Assembly: GCA_023548195.1 (NCBI GenBank)
Contig: JAJHZJ010000220.1
Location: forward strand, 3,100,370-3,164,369
DNA length: 64,000 nt
Direction: 5' to 3'
Source of the DNA: Bettongia penicillata ogilbyi
Taxonomy: Eukaryota; Chordata; Mammalia; Diprotodontia; Potoroidae
This document shows, in pieces, positions 11,601 through 22,552 of the stretch (position 1 is its first letter; every line of letters starts with the position of its first letter). Under the pieces are notes generated by a model. It had not been told where the DNA came from. It saw only the letters and a list, made by a program, of their open reading frames with translations, and made no database searches. The position numbers were made by a program, and so were the translations under genes.

Positions 11601-12304
11601 GCAAAAGGAAATTGGATCACTTGGACATGACTTAATATAATAGGGTAATAAATTGAGACTTCAAGGTGAACTTACAAATTACCTAAATAGTCAAGCCAAT
11701 TTTTTATAAATAAAAAGCTATATATTGAAAAAGATTAAATAAATTGTGTAAAGAAATACAATTTGCAAGGCACAGAGTGGATTCAAATTTAGTTCCTCTT
11801 ATTCCAAATCTGAAAATTGTTTCCTTAAGAGTATTGAAGCTGTCCTTTTGATAACTTGCTCTAAATACATTCCCATGAATATACATCATCGTTAACTGTT
11901 TAAAGAATTCATCGTTTTTCTCTTTCTAAAAACTTGGATAAAGTTTGTTCATCTCTGACAATCTATTTCCCTCTAAAACTGTCAACCCAGTTCTCAATGA
12001 GTTTTCAAAATAATTGACTGTGCTTTGGGAATAATAACTCCATATTTTTAAAGAACTGGGTGTTTCTTTTATCTGGACCAGACAACTTGAATTCATGAGA
12101 AAAGTCACCAGTTACCTATCTTTTTTTCTTTTTTAAAATTTCTTCCATCATTCTAGACTTTCATTCCATAACAATATTTTACTCTAACCTCTATTATATA
12201 AAGACAATAAAAATAATGATAATAATCCTAATGAACATATATGTAGACACACAAATGATACTTATATGTATATAATAGGAAAGATACACACATATCTGTA
12301 CTAT
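11601..12304. other. Unassigned sequence
   Basis: Short open frames only; no repeat or coding signature recognised. Confidence 0.35.
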
Positions 12305-12405
12305 GTCTATATTTGGATAAATAGCTTGTATCATGCATCAGGCACTGTGCTAAGTTCTTTAAAGATATCTCATTTGACTATTGCCTTTGATAGAGAAAGT
12401 AGAAG
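12305..12405 (-). mobile_element. MIR fragment
   Basis: The stretch catcaggcactgtgctaagt, followed by tctttaaagatatctcattt, is the complement of the MIR 3' half. Confidence 0.55.
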
Positions 12406-14363
12406 TAAAATACTTTAGAAGTTCTGCTTTCTCTCTGTCATGTTGTTTCATCATCCAGATTATCCAAGAACTGAAAAAAACTTATCATTGTTTTTCATCA
12501 TGTGTCCAGCATCATTTTAAATGGCAAACATCATTCAATGGATAGTCTCTGAACTATGTATTATGTGCTGCTGCTTGATTTCAAATTGAAGACTCTTCCT
12601 TCTTTTCAACCTCTGCCTTGCCTCTAGGAAAATCACAAAGCAAAATGTTCAGTGTAATTTGCAAAGGAGATGATATTATAAATAATGATGACCATAGTAA
12701 ACTACTGGCCACAATCACAAACACTCAAGAAATTATATTGTGGAGAAAAATTCTAAGTGTTGCTGAACTGAATGGCACACAGGCAGGTGGTTACATGAGT
12801 CAAAGCTCAACTTTTTCAGATTATATATAAAAAAGTTATTTCTCTAATGCTTTTTGAAAACAAACTTATTTTTTTCCCTTTATACTGCTTGCCTCTTGAC
12901 TACTCCTATTATACATAAAAATTGCTTCTGGATGCAAATTTGTTTCCAGAATTAAATGGATTTTTTTTTCCACAAATTGTCATGTAGGAACAGCTGAATA
13001 GTGAATGATGGGGTTGATGTTGTTTTCATCCTGGAGTTGTAACTGAATGTGATTCTCATTTTCAAAAATGCTAATAATGCTTTTAGCGCAGTTATTTACA
13101 TAGCTAAGTGCTGTGGAAGTTGTTTTGCATTTATCAGGTGTCAGAATGCACTGAAAGAATAATGAGTGATAAGGTAGGAAAAGTGCAGTGAAAGCAACTG
13201 ACAACTATTATGATTTTATCCACCTAAAATTATGAAAAAGCTATTTGAAGCCCTGTAATAAGCCATAAAATCAACAAAAAATTTTAGATGGCTGAAGTAG
13301 ATTTCTAAGTGATCACACAATGAAAGAAGTGTCAGTAATCACTATTAGATGATTGCAAAGTAAAATAAAAAGGAATGCAAAAATCTAAGAGAATTATTTT
13401 AATATATTCACTTGAATCAATAAAATGTTTTTCCTTGTTGATCGATATGAAGTATGTGTAGCAAAATGCTTAGAAATAGTTAAAGACATCATTTTACCTC
13501 TATCTAGTTGTTGTATTATATTGACAAAAACATATAAAATATTACAGCATTTCTTTGGCCAAAGGCATAGCAACCATTTGTTATATGCAATTTGATGTAA
13601 TTTCATTGATAAATGAAATAGTTTAGTGGATTCTATTAGGAGGAACCTTTTCAATATTTTCCTTCAAAATATTTTGAATATAATTTCCCTAATTGGAATC
13701 AAGGTTGTATTTCAAGGGAAAATTCAGTTCCTTTTACTGATTCACTGATGTTACTCAGTGAGGATTAGTAGCTGCCTAATAAGACAATAAGAAGGTAATT
13801 TAGGGATTAAGTCTGAAATGACTAGGTTGGAATTATCAGTGAAATTAATAAGCATATGGAAATTGATTACATATTTTGAGTGTTTCTATTGATAAGAAAA
13901 ATTTAACCAGATGTGGATAGGGAAGTTTCATATCATCTATATAAGTAAAATTTAACTTTATTTGTATAAAGGAAGCCAGTGCAAATATATGATAATATAT
14001 AAGCATCCTTCTTATAAACTTCAATTTGACAAATTTATTAAATTTAATTATTTTATTTTTAATGCAATAGGGATTATTGACTAGGTTGAAAACATTACAA
14101 CTTTTGGTAATTGAATAAACATGTTAAGAAATATATTTATGTTCTGTAGAAATTCTCAAACCATCAGCATGACACTTATAGCTGAGAGGGCACTAAGTAT
14201 GTAATAAGACTAGGGTTGACCTATTTCTCCACAGTGAGGATTAGTTTTGAATCAAAATACAACAGAGATGTCTCTCTCTGACTTCATTAACTCTTACTTC
14301 CCTCAAGTCAATTTTATGGTGACCCAAGGGCTTAAAACCTCCTACCCCTATGGGGTAGGTCCA
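12406..14363. other. Unassigned sequence
   Basis: Nearly 2 kb without a recognised element. The longest frames (70-86 codons) show no motif and normal A+T-rich composition. No splice-bounded exon is convincing. Confidence 0.4.
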
Positions 14364-15989
14364 CTTTTTTATTTTTATTTTTTTATGTTATGTTTTAAAT
14401 TATTTGTTTTCAAAATCACTTCCATAAGTCTTAGATTTTTCTCCTCCTCCCTTCATACTCTCTCCCAGAGAGGGCATGCAATCTTACATGGGGTTCTACC
14501 CACACATTATTATTAACCACATTTTCACATTAGACATGTTGCATAGAAGAGTTAAAATTAATGGGAGAAATCATTAGAAAAACGGAACAAAACAATGATA
14601 AAACAAGAGAAAATGTTCTGCTTCATTTTGCATTCTGATTCCATAGTTTTTTATCTTCCTGTGGATGGCATTTTGACTCGAGTCCTTTGGGAATGTTTTA
14701 GGTCCTTGTGTTGCTGTGTAGGGTTAAGTCTACCAGAAAGAATCCTAGCACATTGTGGCTGTAACTGTGTACAATGTTCTCCTGGTTCTCATTTCACTCA
14801 GCATCAGTTCATATAAGTCCTTCCAGTCCTATTTGAAGTCTTACTGTTCATCATTTCTCATAGCACAATAGAATTCTGTTACATTTATGTAGCACAGCTT
14901 TCCATGTCTTGGCCACCACAAAAACAGCTACTATAAACATTTTTGTATGTGCGGATCCTTTCCCCATTTTTATGATCCCTTTGGGATACAGTCCTAGAAA
15001 AAATAATGCTGGCTCAAAGGGCACACACATTTTTTCAGTCCTTTGGAAATAGTTCCAAATTGATCTCCAGAATTATTGGATTAACTCACAGCTCCATCAA
15101 CCATGAATTAGTGTTTCAACTCTCTCACATCTTCTCCAACATTTATCATTTTCCTGCTTTGAGATGGTAGCCAATCTGATAGGTATGATGTCGAGTCAGA
15201 GTTCTTTTGATTTGCATTTCTCTAATCAATAGTTATTGAGAGCATTTTTTCATATGACCAGAGATAACTTCAATTTCTTCTCCGAAAACTACCTGTTCAT
15301 ATACTTTGACGTTTTATCAATTGAAGAATGGCATATATTCTTGTTAACTAGACTCAGTTCTCCAGAATTTTAGAAATGAGTCCTTTATTAAACACACACT
15401 AATTGTAAAAAGTTTTTCCCAGTTTTCTGCTTCCATCCCAATCTTGGTTGTATTGGGTTTGTTTGTGCAAAAACTTTTAAAGTATCCATTTTCCACTTCA
15501 TAATGTTCTCTATCCCTTGTTTGGTCATAAATTTCTCCATTCTCTATAAATCTGACAAAACACTATTCCTTACTCCCCCAATTGGTTTATAATATGAGTC
15601 TTTATACCTAGATTATTTGGAGTTTATTCTTGTGTACGGTATCAGGCATTGGTCTATGCCCAGTATCTACCACATTATCATCCAGTATTCAGAGTAGGTT
15701 TTGTCAAATAGTTAGCTCTTATCCCAGAAACTGGAGTCCTTGGATATATCAAACAGTAGATTGCTGTATTTATTAACTACTGTGTCATAAGTGTCTAACC
15801 TATTACACTACTCTACCCCTCTATTTCTTAGACAATATCAAGGGGTTTTGATAACTGCTGCTTTAAAATACTATTTGATATCTGGTAGGGCTATATCACA
15901 ATCCCTAGCACTCCTTTTAATTTATTCCCTCGATTTTCTGGAGCTTATGTTCTTAAAGATGAATTATGATATTACGTTTTCTATTTCTA
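14364..15989 (-). mobile_element. L1-M, 3' part
   Basis: This is the 3' segment of a minus-strand L1, starting with its A-rich tail (T-rich on plus, 14364-14388), a 3' UTR, and the ORF2 C-terminal coding region. Its complement contains the phrases tagccctaccagatatcaaa and aaagcagcagttatcaaaac, both conserved in L1-P1 and L1-P3. It breaks at 15989, where HAL1-D is inserted, and resumes at 18724. Confidence 0.8.
14830..15989 (-). pseudogene. L1 ORF2 C-terminal region (L1-M), decayed
   Basis: This is the C-terminal third of ORF2 (endonuclease/RT protein), downstream of the RT core. Its complement near 14850-14900 encodes a stretch like VTEFYCAMRNDE, matching the MEYCCAIRKDE end of ORF2 in L1-P3. 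Several stops and frameshifts are present. It continues across the HAL1-D insertion at 18724-19955. Confidence 0.65.
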
Positions 15990-16003
15990 GAAAATAATTT
16001 TCT
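15990..16003. repeat. Target-site duplication of HAL1-D, left copy
   Basis: GAAAATAATTTTCT is identical to 18710-18723 and flanks the T-rich end of the minus-strand element. Confidence 0.92.
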
Positions 16004-16884
16004 TTTTTTTAAATTTATTTCTTTTACTTTTTACATTCATTATCACAAAATTTTGGGTTCCAAATTTGGGATTGGCAGGCAATTCAAAATAGGTCATATC
16101 TGTGTAGTTTTACAAAAGACTTCGATAACAGTCGTGTTGTATAAGATTAACTGTATTTCCCTCCATCCTATTCTGCCCCCCATTGTTTCTATTCTCTCTT
16201 TTGATCCTGTCCCTCCCCAAGAGTGTTGACTTCAAATTGCTCCCTTTTTCCAATGCCCTCCCTTACATCACCCCCCACCCTCTCTCCTTGCTTATCTCCT
16301 TCTTCCCCATTTGTCTGTACTGTAAAATAGGTTTTCATACCAAAATGCGTGTGCACTTCACTCCTTCCTTTAGTCAAATGTGATGAGAGTAAACTTCATG
16401 TTTTTTTCTCAGCTCTCCTTTTTCCCTCCACCAAAAAGTCTCCTGCTTGCCTCTTGAATGAGATATAATTTACCCCATTCCATTTCACCCTCTCTCCTCC
16501 CACTACATTTCTCTCTCACCATTTACCTTAATTTCTTTTAAGATATGGTCCCATCCTATTCAATTCACTCTGTGCTCTCTGTTTCTGTGTGTGCGTGCTT
16601 GCGTGTATGTGTGTGTGCATGTACGCATGTACGTGTGTGTGTGCGTTTGTGTGTATATATATCTACACATGGTCCCACCAACTACCCAGATACCGAAACA
16701 TTTTAAGAGTTACAAATATTGTCTTTCCATGTAGAAATGTAAACTGTTCACCTTTGGTAAGTCTGTTATGACTGCCCTTTGTTGTTTACTTTATCATGCT
16801 TCTTCTCATTCTTGTGTCTGAAAGTCAAATTTTCTTTTCAGCTCTGGTGTTTTCATCAAGAATACTTGAAAGTTCTCTATTTCA

Positions 16885-17911
16885 TTGAAAGACCATATTT
16901 CCCCCCTGAAATATTATACTCAGTTTTGCTGGGTAGGGGATTCTTGGTTTGAGTCCTAGTTCCTTTGACTTCTGGAATATTCTATTCCATGCCCTTCGAT
17001 CCCTTAATGTAGAAGCTGCTAGATCTTGTGTTATCATGATTATATTTCCACAATACTAGAATTGTTTCTTTCTAGCTGCTTGCAATATTTTCTCCTTGAC
17101 CTGGGAACTCTGGAATTTGGCCACAATGTTCCTAGGAGTTTCTCTTTTTGGATCTCTTTCAGGCAGTGATTGATTCATTCCTTCAATATTTATTTTCCCC
17201 TGTGGTTCTAGAATCTCAGGGCAGTTTTCCTTGATAATTTCATGGAAGATGATGTCTAGGCTCATTTTTTGATCATGGCTTTCAGGTAGTCCCATAATTT
17301 TTAAATTGTCTCTCCTGGATCTATTTTCCAGATCACTTGTTTTTCCAATGAGATATTTCACACTCTCTTCCATTTTTTCATTCTTTTGGTTTTGTTTTAT
17401 GATTTCTTGGTTTCTCAGAAAGTCATTAGACTCCATCTGTTCCATTCTAATCTTGAGAGAACTATTTTCTTCAGTGAGCTATTGAACCTCTTTTTCCATT
17501 TGGCTAATTTTGCTTTTGAAAGCATTCTTCCCCTTATTGGTTTTTTGAACCTCTTTTGCCAATTGAGTGAGCCTCTTTTTCAGGGTGGTATTTCCTTCAG
17601 CATTTTTTTTGGCTCTCCTTTACCAAGGCATTGACCCGTTTTTCATGCTTTTCTTGCATCTCTCTCATTTCTCTTCCCAGTTTTTCTTTCACCTGTCTAA
17701 CTTGATATTCAAAATCCTTTTTGAGGTCTTCCATGGCTTGAGCCCACTGGACATCCACCTTGGATGTCTGGGATAGAGAGGCTCCAACCTCCACATCTTT
17801 CCCTGATGGCAAGCATTGTACTTCCTCATCAGAAATGAAAAGAGGAAGGAACATCTCTTCCCCAAGAAAGTAGCTCTCTATGGTCTCATTTTGCTTCCTT
17901 TTTCTGGGCAT
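16885..17911 (-). pseudogene. L1-type ORF1, copy D, few breaks
   Basis: The start MPRKRKQNETIESYFLGEE at 17911 is shared with copy E. The N-terminal frame (17911-17597) carries the coiled-coil heptads YQVRQVKEKLGREMREMQE. A second frame (17445-17056) carries the RRM part (TSDLENRSRRDNLKIMGLPE, NCPEILEP) and the C-terminal domain (TPRNIVAKFQSSQVKEKIL, AARKKQF). A stop follows, after which the frame reads on as TQDLAASTLRDRRAW to about 16885. The product would be a trimeric RNA chaperone. It is the best-preserved ORF1 of the window together with that in copy E, but is not intact. Confidence 0.8.
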
Positions 17912-18080
17912 TTTCCCAGCCAGTTTCTTGACTTCTGAGATTCCTCTCCACCCTTGCCTAGATCTGCCCAGCTAGTGCTTGGGGTCTGAGATTCCAATGT
18001 TGCTTCCCAGTCTCAGGGCTATCTGTGGCAGGAGTGGCTGCTATTCAATGTGAGCGTAAGTTCTTTTGCTTGGGTGTGAG

Positions 18081-18286
18081 CAGGTCCGCCTCCCAGGTTC
18101 AGTTTCCTCAGGGGCTTTATGCAGAGACCTTCAGTAATGGAGCGGGTGGAGGCAGGGCCGCCTCCTGGCTCAGTTCCCTCAGGAGCTTTATGCAGAGACC
18201 TTCAGTAATGGGGCAGGTGGGGGCAGGGCCGCCTCCCAGGCTCAGTTCCCTCAGGGGGTTTATGCAGAGACCTTCAGTAATGGAGC
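18081..18286 (-). repeat. Three tandem 71-72 bp units in HAL1-D 5' UTR
   Basis: Units start at 18081, 18153 and 18224, each opening with CAG-G-CCGCCTCC and closing with GACCTTCAGTAATGG. Copies B and E have one such unit (near 8399-8468 and 43917-43985). The units are G+C-rich and lie 420-630 bp inside the element from its 5' end. Confidence 0.9.
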
Positions 18287-18358
18287 TCTTGCCTGCTCGG
18301 GGAGTTCTGGCCACAGCTGCCTCCACCACTGCCTCCTGAGGGGGCCCGAGTCACAGAG

Positions 18359-18607
18359 ATGCCCCGCTCCCCTCGGCCAGCCCAGACGTCTCTCTCACTG
18401 ACCTGTAGCGTCTGTGGGCAGAGGGACCTTCGTGGCCTCCAGAGATTCCGTCCTGAAGCCTGCTCGGATCTACTCCTCTGGGGATGCGGCCAGGGCAGCA
18501 CCGGGGTGGGCTCCACTTTTCTGAGAATGAGGGACCCTGGGGATTGCTCTCCAGAGCTCTCTGGAATGGAAATCTCTTCCACTGCGTTTCTGTGCACCTT
18601 GCAGTGA
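18359..18607 (+). other. Antisense open frame in HAL1-D 5' UTR
   Basis: An 82-codon frame opposite to the element contains LSLTCSVCGQRDL and FRPEACSDLLL, in the same frame as FVPESCPDLLL of copy E. See the finding on the antisense frame. Coding status is unproven. Confidence 0.25.
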
Positions 18608-18689
18608 TCCAGAGTTTGTGGGGAGTTCTTCTTGCAGGACATTTATGAGCTGTAGATTCGGAGCTAGCATACGTGAGTCTTTCTACTCC

Positions 18690-18698
18690 GCCATCTTG
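18690..18698 (-). promoter_or_regulatory. YY1-type site at HAL1-D 5' end
   Basis: GCCATCTTG on plus (CAAGATGGC on the element strand) lies within the first 20 bp of the element, as in L1 5' ends. Confidence 0.55.
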
Positions 18699-18709
18699 GC
18701 TCCTCCCTC

Positions 18710-18723
18710 GAAAATAATTTTCT
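18710..18723. repeat. Target-site duplication of HAL1-D, right copy
   Basis: GAAAATAATTTTCT is identical to 15990-16003. The nick implied (TTTTCT/AGAA) is compatible with L1-type endonuclease preference. Confidence 0.92.
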
Positions 18724-19955
18724 AGAAAGTTGATTGGTATGGCACTGAATAAGCAAATTGATTCAGGTATAATTACTATTTTTTATTATATTAGCTCAGA
18801 CCACCCATGATCAACTGATGTTTTCCCACGTACTTAGGTCTGATTTATTTGTAAAATAAAGAGTTTTGTAATATTGTGCATATAGTCCTTTTGGTTTTTT
18901 GGGCAGGTAGATATCATATAATTTATAGTGTGTAACATAATGTTAAGTGGAATTTCTCTTACTATCTCTTCCCGTTGGCATTTGTTAGCAATATATAGAA
19001 ATGTTGATGTTTTATGGGGGTTTAGCTTGTAAGCTGCAACTTTGTCAAAGTTTTTTTTTTTTGTTTCAAAGAGTTTTTTAATCGATGCTCTGAGTTTCCC
19101 TAAGTGTATTATCATGTAATGTGCAAAGAGTTATAACTTAGTTAATTCTTTGCCTATTACAATTCTTTCAAGTTCTTTTATTTCTTTACTGCTAAAGCTA
19201 ACATTTCTAGTACAATATTCAAGAAGAGCAGTGATAATGGACGTCTTTGTTTGATCCTTGATCTTACTGGAAATGCATCTCCCTTATCACCATTGTACAT
19301 AATGCTTGCTGAAGGTATTAGGTAGATACTGCTTATTATTTTAAGGAATGCTCCATTTATTCCTATGCTCTTCAAGTTTTTCAATAGAAATATGTTTTTT
19401 TTTCAAAAGCTTTATCTGCATCTATTGAGATAATCAAATGGTTTCTGTTATTTTTTTGTTGATATGACCAGTAATGCTGATACTTTTCCTATTACTGAAC
19501 CAACCCTGCATTTCTGGTATATACAAATCCTACATGATATGTATGATATGTTGCTGTATTGTTTTCGCTAATATCATATTTAAAATTTTAAAATTTTTAC
19601 ATCTCTATTCATTAGATAATTTCATCTATATTTTACATCTATATTCATTAAATAATTTTGTCTATAAGTTTCTTTATCTGTTTTGGGACTTCCTGAGTTA
19701 GGCATCAGAAACACATTTGTATCATAAAACTAATTTCTTGTTCACTAATTTTCCCAAATAATCTGTATAGTACTGGAACTAACTGTTCTATAAACATTTG
19801 ATAGAATTCACTTGTAAATCCATGTGGCACTGGAGATTTTTTTCTGTGGAATTCACTGATGGCTTGTTCAATTTCTTTTTATGAGATGGGGTTATTTAAG
19901 TATTTATCTTCCTCTTCTGTTAACCTGGTCAATTTACACTTTTTGAAGATATTCA
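18724..19955 (-). pseudogene. L1-M ORF2, reverse transcriptase part, 5'-truncated
   Basis: This continues the ORF2 fragment of 14830-15989. The minus frame 19384-19178 has SIGINGAFLKIISSIYL, SASIMYNGDK and LSLLFLNIVLEMLALAV, the RT finger/palm region. The frame 19115-18834 has MIIHLGKLRASIKKLFE, the region just after the FADD catalytic box. Stops and frameshifts separate them. The sequence ends at 19955 inside the N-terminal RT region (LTEEE-like coding near 19915), where L1-P1 starts in opposite orientation. It has no endonuclease domain. Confidence 0.75.
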
Positions 19956-19967
19956 GGGGAGTGGAGC

Positions 19968-19976
19968 CAAGATGGC
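19968..19976 (+). promoter_or_regulatory. YY1-type site in L1-P1 5' UTR
   Basis: CAAGATGGC lies 12 bp from the inferred 5' end, as in other mammalian L1s. Confidence 0.5.
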
Positions 19977-20904
19977 AGAATGACAACAACTATTTTTGGT
20001 GAAACTCACTCAGATACCTTTAAAAAGAAAATCTGTCCAAATTTTGAACATACAAAATCCAGTAGGTGACAGAATGTGGCAGTTTCACAGCCCAGGACAG
20101 ATTGGAAGGTTCAAGGGAAAAATCTGCTCCAGGGGGTTGGAAGAGCACACAGCATGTAGCTTAGTGTGTCCCAGACGAGGGAGAGCCCTTCAGGAAAGTC
20201 CAGGAGCAATTTGAGGAAGTGGCAGCAGGGCAGAGTGGCAGCCCAGGATGGGAGTCCAGCAGAGTCAAGCAAAAGCCATGGATGGAGCCCCAGAAATATC
20301 TGCAGTAGCTTCACCTGAGATTTGCAGCCAACAAATTAAATGTCTGTAAGTCACCTACTTGGAATTCTTGGGAGCCAAAATGACAGCGTGACCAGTAAAT
20401 GCTCTCTCCCCTTGCCCTTGTTGACCTTGAAAGAAACATAAAGTATTTCCCTAGAACAATTCTCAATCAGTGAGATCAGTAGAAGAGGCAAACAGTCTCT
20501 TAGCACCTGAGGTTAGGAAAATTATTAAAGGGAGTTCTTTTTACTGTGGCAGAGGACCAGAGCTGACACCAAAAGCCCCACCTCAGAGAAGCAGGAGAGA
20601 AACCCCAGGGAAGTGGAGTTTAGGTCTGCCTCAGTGCTCCAGGGAAAATGGGAAGACAATAGAGCAGCCAAGAACTTCAACCACTGAGTTTGCCTTTGCT
20701 CTAACTCAGCTGACGTTGTCTTCCATGACCAGACCACCCCTCCTCCCACTTAACAAGCTAGATTCAGGAATAACCCATGGATAAACAAAACAACAAAAAA
20801 GAACCCAGCTGGCATTTGCTTTCTTACAACAATAAGCTCAGCCCCAGATTCTTCAGCTTCTAGCTGACAGAACCAGAGGCCACAACACACAAAACCTCAC
20901 TATC

Positions 20905-21955
20905 ATGATTAAGAAGCAAAGGAGGAAGGAAAATACCATAGAATCTTTCTATGGGAACAAGGACCAAAAGAAGAATCTCAAAGAGGTCAGTATTGAGACT
21001 GTACACTCATCTGAAATCTCAGAAGGGACTATGAACTGATCGTATGCACAAAGAACATTCTTGAAAGAACTGAAGAAATAAATAAAAGAAAAAATGGCCA
21101 ATGATTTTAAAAGTATGAAAAACATTCACTTAAGAGAACAGCTTTGAAAAATGAAAATTGAAAACCTAGAAAAGGAAGCACAAAACCTAACTCAGAAAAT
21201 TGGACACATGGAAAAGGAAGTACAAAAACCAACTGGAGAAAATGACTCCTGAAAAGGAATAATTTGACAGATGACAAAGTAGATGCAAAAGTTAAGAAAA
21301 AATACAATTTGATGGAAATTAGAACTGGACAAGTAGAAGCAATGGCTCTATGAGACATCAAGAATCAGATAAACAAAATCTAAAGAATGAAATGATAGAA
21401 GAAAATGTAAAACATCTAATTATAAAAGCAACTGAGCTGAGAAATAGATGCAGGAGAGAAAATTTAAGAATTATTGTCCTAGGATGATAAAAGTCAGGAT
21501 GATAAAAAGAGTTTGGACAATGTCTTCCAAGAAATAATCAAAGAAACTGTCCAGTAGTGCTAGAAACTGAGGGCAAAACAGTCATCAATAGGATCCACTT
21601 TTTACCTTCCAAAATGCACCCCAAAATAAAAGCACCAAGAAATATTGTTGCCAAATTCCAGAGCTATCAAGTGGAGAAAATACTACAGGAAGCTAGAAAG
21701 AAACTATTTGAATACCAAAGAGCTACTGTCAGAATCACATAGGACCTTGAACTTTCTTCATTAAACGATTGAAGGAGTTGGAATATGGTACTCTACAAGG
21801 CAAAGGAGCTGGGAATAGACCCAAGGATCAATTGCCCATCAAAGTTCAGCATAACATTTCAGGCAAGGAGATGGACATTCAATGAAATAAGAGATTTCCA
21901 GACCTTCCTGTTAAAAAGGTCAGGACTCAACAGAAAATTAGTTCTTCAAATGTAG
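20905..21955 (+). pseudogene. L1-P1 ORF1, heavily mutated
   Basis: The start MIKKQRRKENTIESFYGN is equivalent to the NETIESYFLGE start of the HAL1 ORF1. A coiled-coil-like stretch follows (KIENLEKEAQNLTQKIGHME). Near 21557-21742 a frame encodes the C-terminal domain (KAPRNIVAKFQSYQVEKIL, EARKKLFEYQRATVRIT). At least ten stops occur between these blocks. The role of the ancestral protein is RNA binding in the L1 ribonucleoprotein. Confidence 0.75.
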
Positions 21956-22552
21956 GTCTCAAGAGAGGCATAAAAAGGTAACCAGGGAATGAAAACTTGT
22001 TCCTCAATTTGGGCAAACTGTTTACCTCCTCAGAAGGTGTGGCGATACTTGTTAATGCTGACAATTGTACATCTATTTTGAAATATAAGAGCAATATGCA
22101 TAGATAGAGGGAATGGGTATAAAGTAAATAATTTGATGATAAAAATGTGACTTAAGCATGAGAAGGGATTGTAGCAGGAGGTGAGAAAAGGAGGAAACAG
22201 AAAATGGTAAATTGCATCACATGAAGAAGTACAAAATTTTATTACAGTAGAGGGAAAGAGGGGAGGGAGATGAGTATTTTTTGAGAGGTACTCTCAATTG
22301 ATTTGGTTCAAAGGAGTGAACAACAAACTTAATTAAGTACACAAAGCTAGCTCTATAGACAGTAGGAGGAGAAGGGGGAAGAAGGGGAGGGGAGGCTAAA
22401 ACGAAGAGAACTAGTAAGGGTAAAGGACAGTAGAAGGGAGGAGGGCTGAAAGAAGAAAAGAAAGACTTCAGGAGGTGATGGTAAAAAAGTAAAACTCTAT
22501 GGTGGAGGGGAAGGGCAAAGGGAGAACTAAAACACAAATGGTGGAAAAGAAG
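21956..22552 (+). other. L1-P1 inter-ORF spacer
   Basis: Purine-rich sequence with repeated ggagg/gaagg blocks. The homologous spacer is seen in L1-P2 (32260-32879) and, as its last part, in L1-P3 (56416-56484). Confidence 0.6.

Larger units (their letters stand above)
16004..18709 (-). mobile_element. HAL1-like half-LINE, copy D (complete, in L1-M)
   Basis: An element of 2.7 kb is bounded by a perfect 14-bp duplication. On the minus strand it has a 5' end GAGGGAGGAGCCAAGATGGC, a G+C-rich 5' UTR with three 71-bp tandem repeats (18286-18081), ORF1 (17911 to about 16885), and a 3' region with a (TG)n tract (16585-16660) and A-rich tail. ORF2 is absent and both ends are present, so the lack of ORF2 is a property of the element, not of truncation. 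Compared with copy E it lacks about 265 bp of polypurine sequence near 16065. Confidence 0.9.

Noticed and set aside
12618..12830. 70-codon plus frame as a host small protein
   Set aside because: No motif, no Kozak-like support, average A+T-rich composition; its length is expected by chance in 64 kb.
18081..18286. Tandem 71-bp units as a coding repeat protein
   Set aside because: The units lie in the 5' UTR of a half-LINE; the period of 71-72 is not a multiple of three throughout, and the repeats shift frame.
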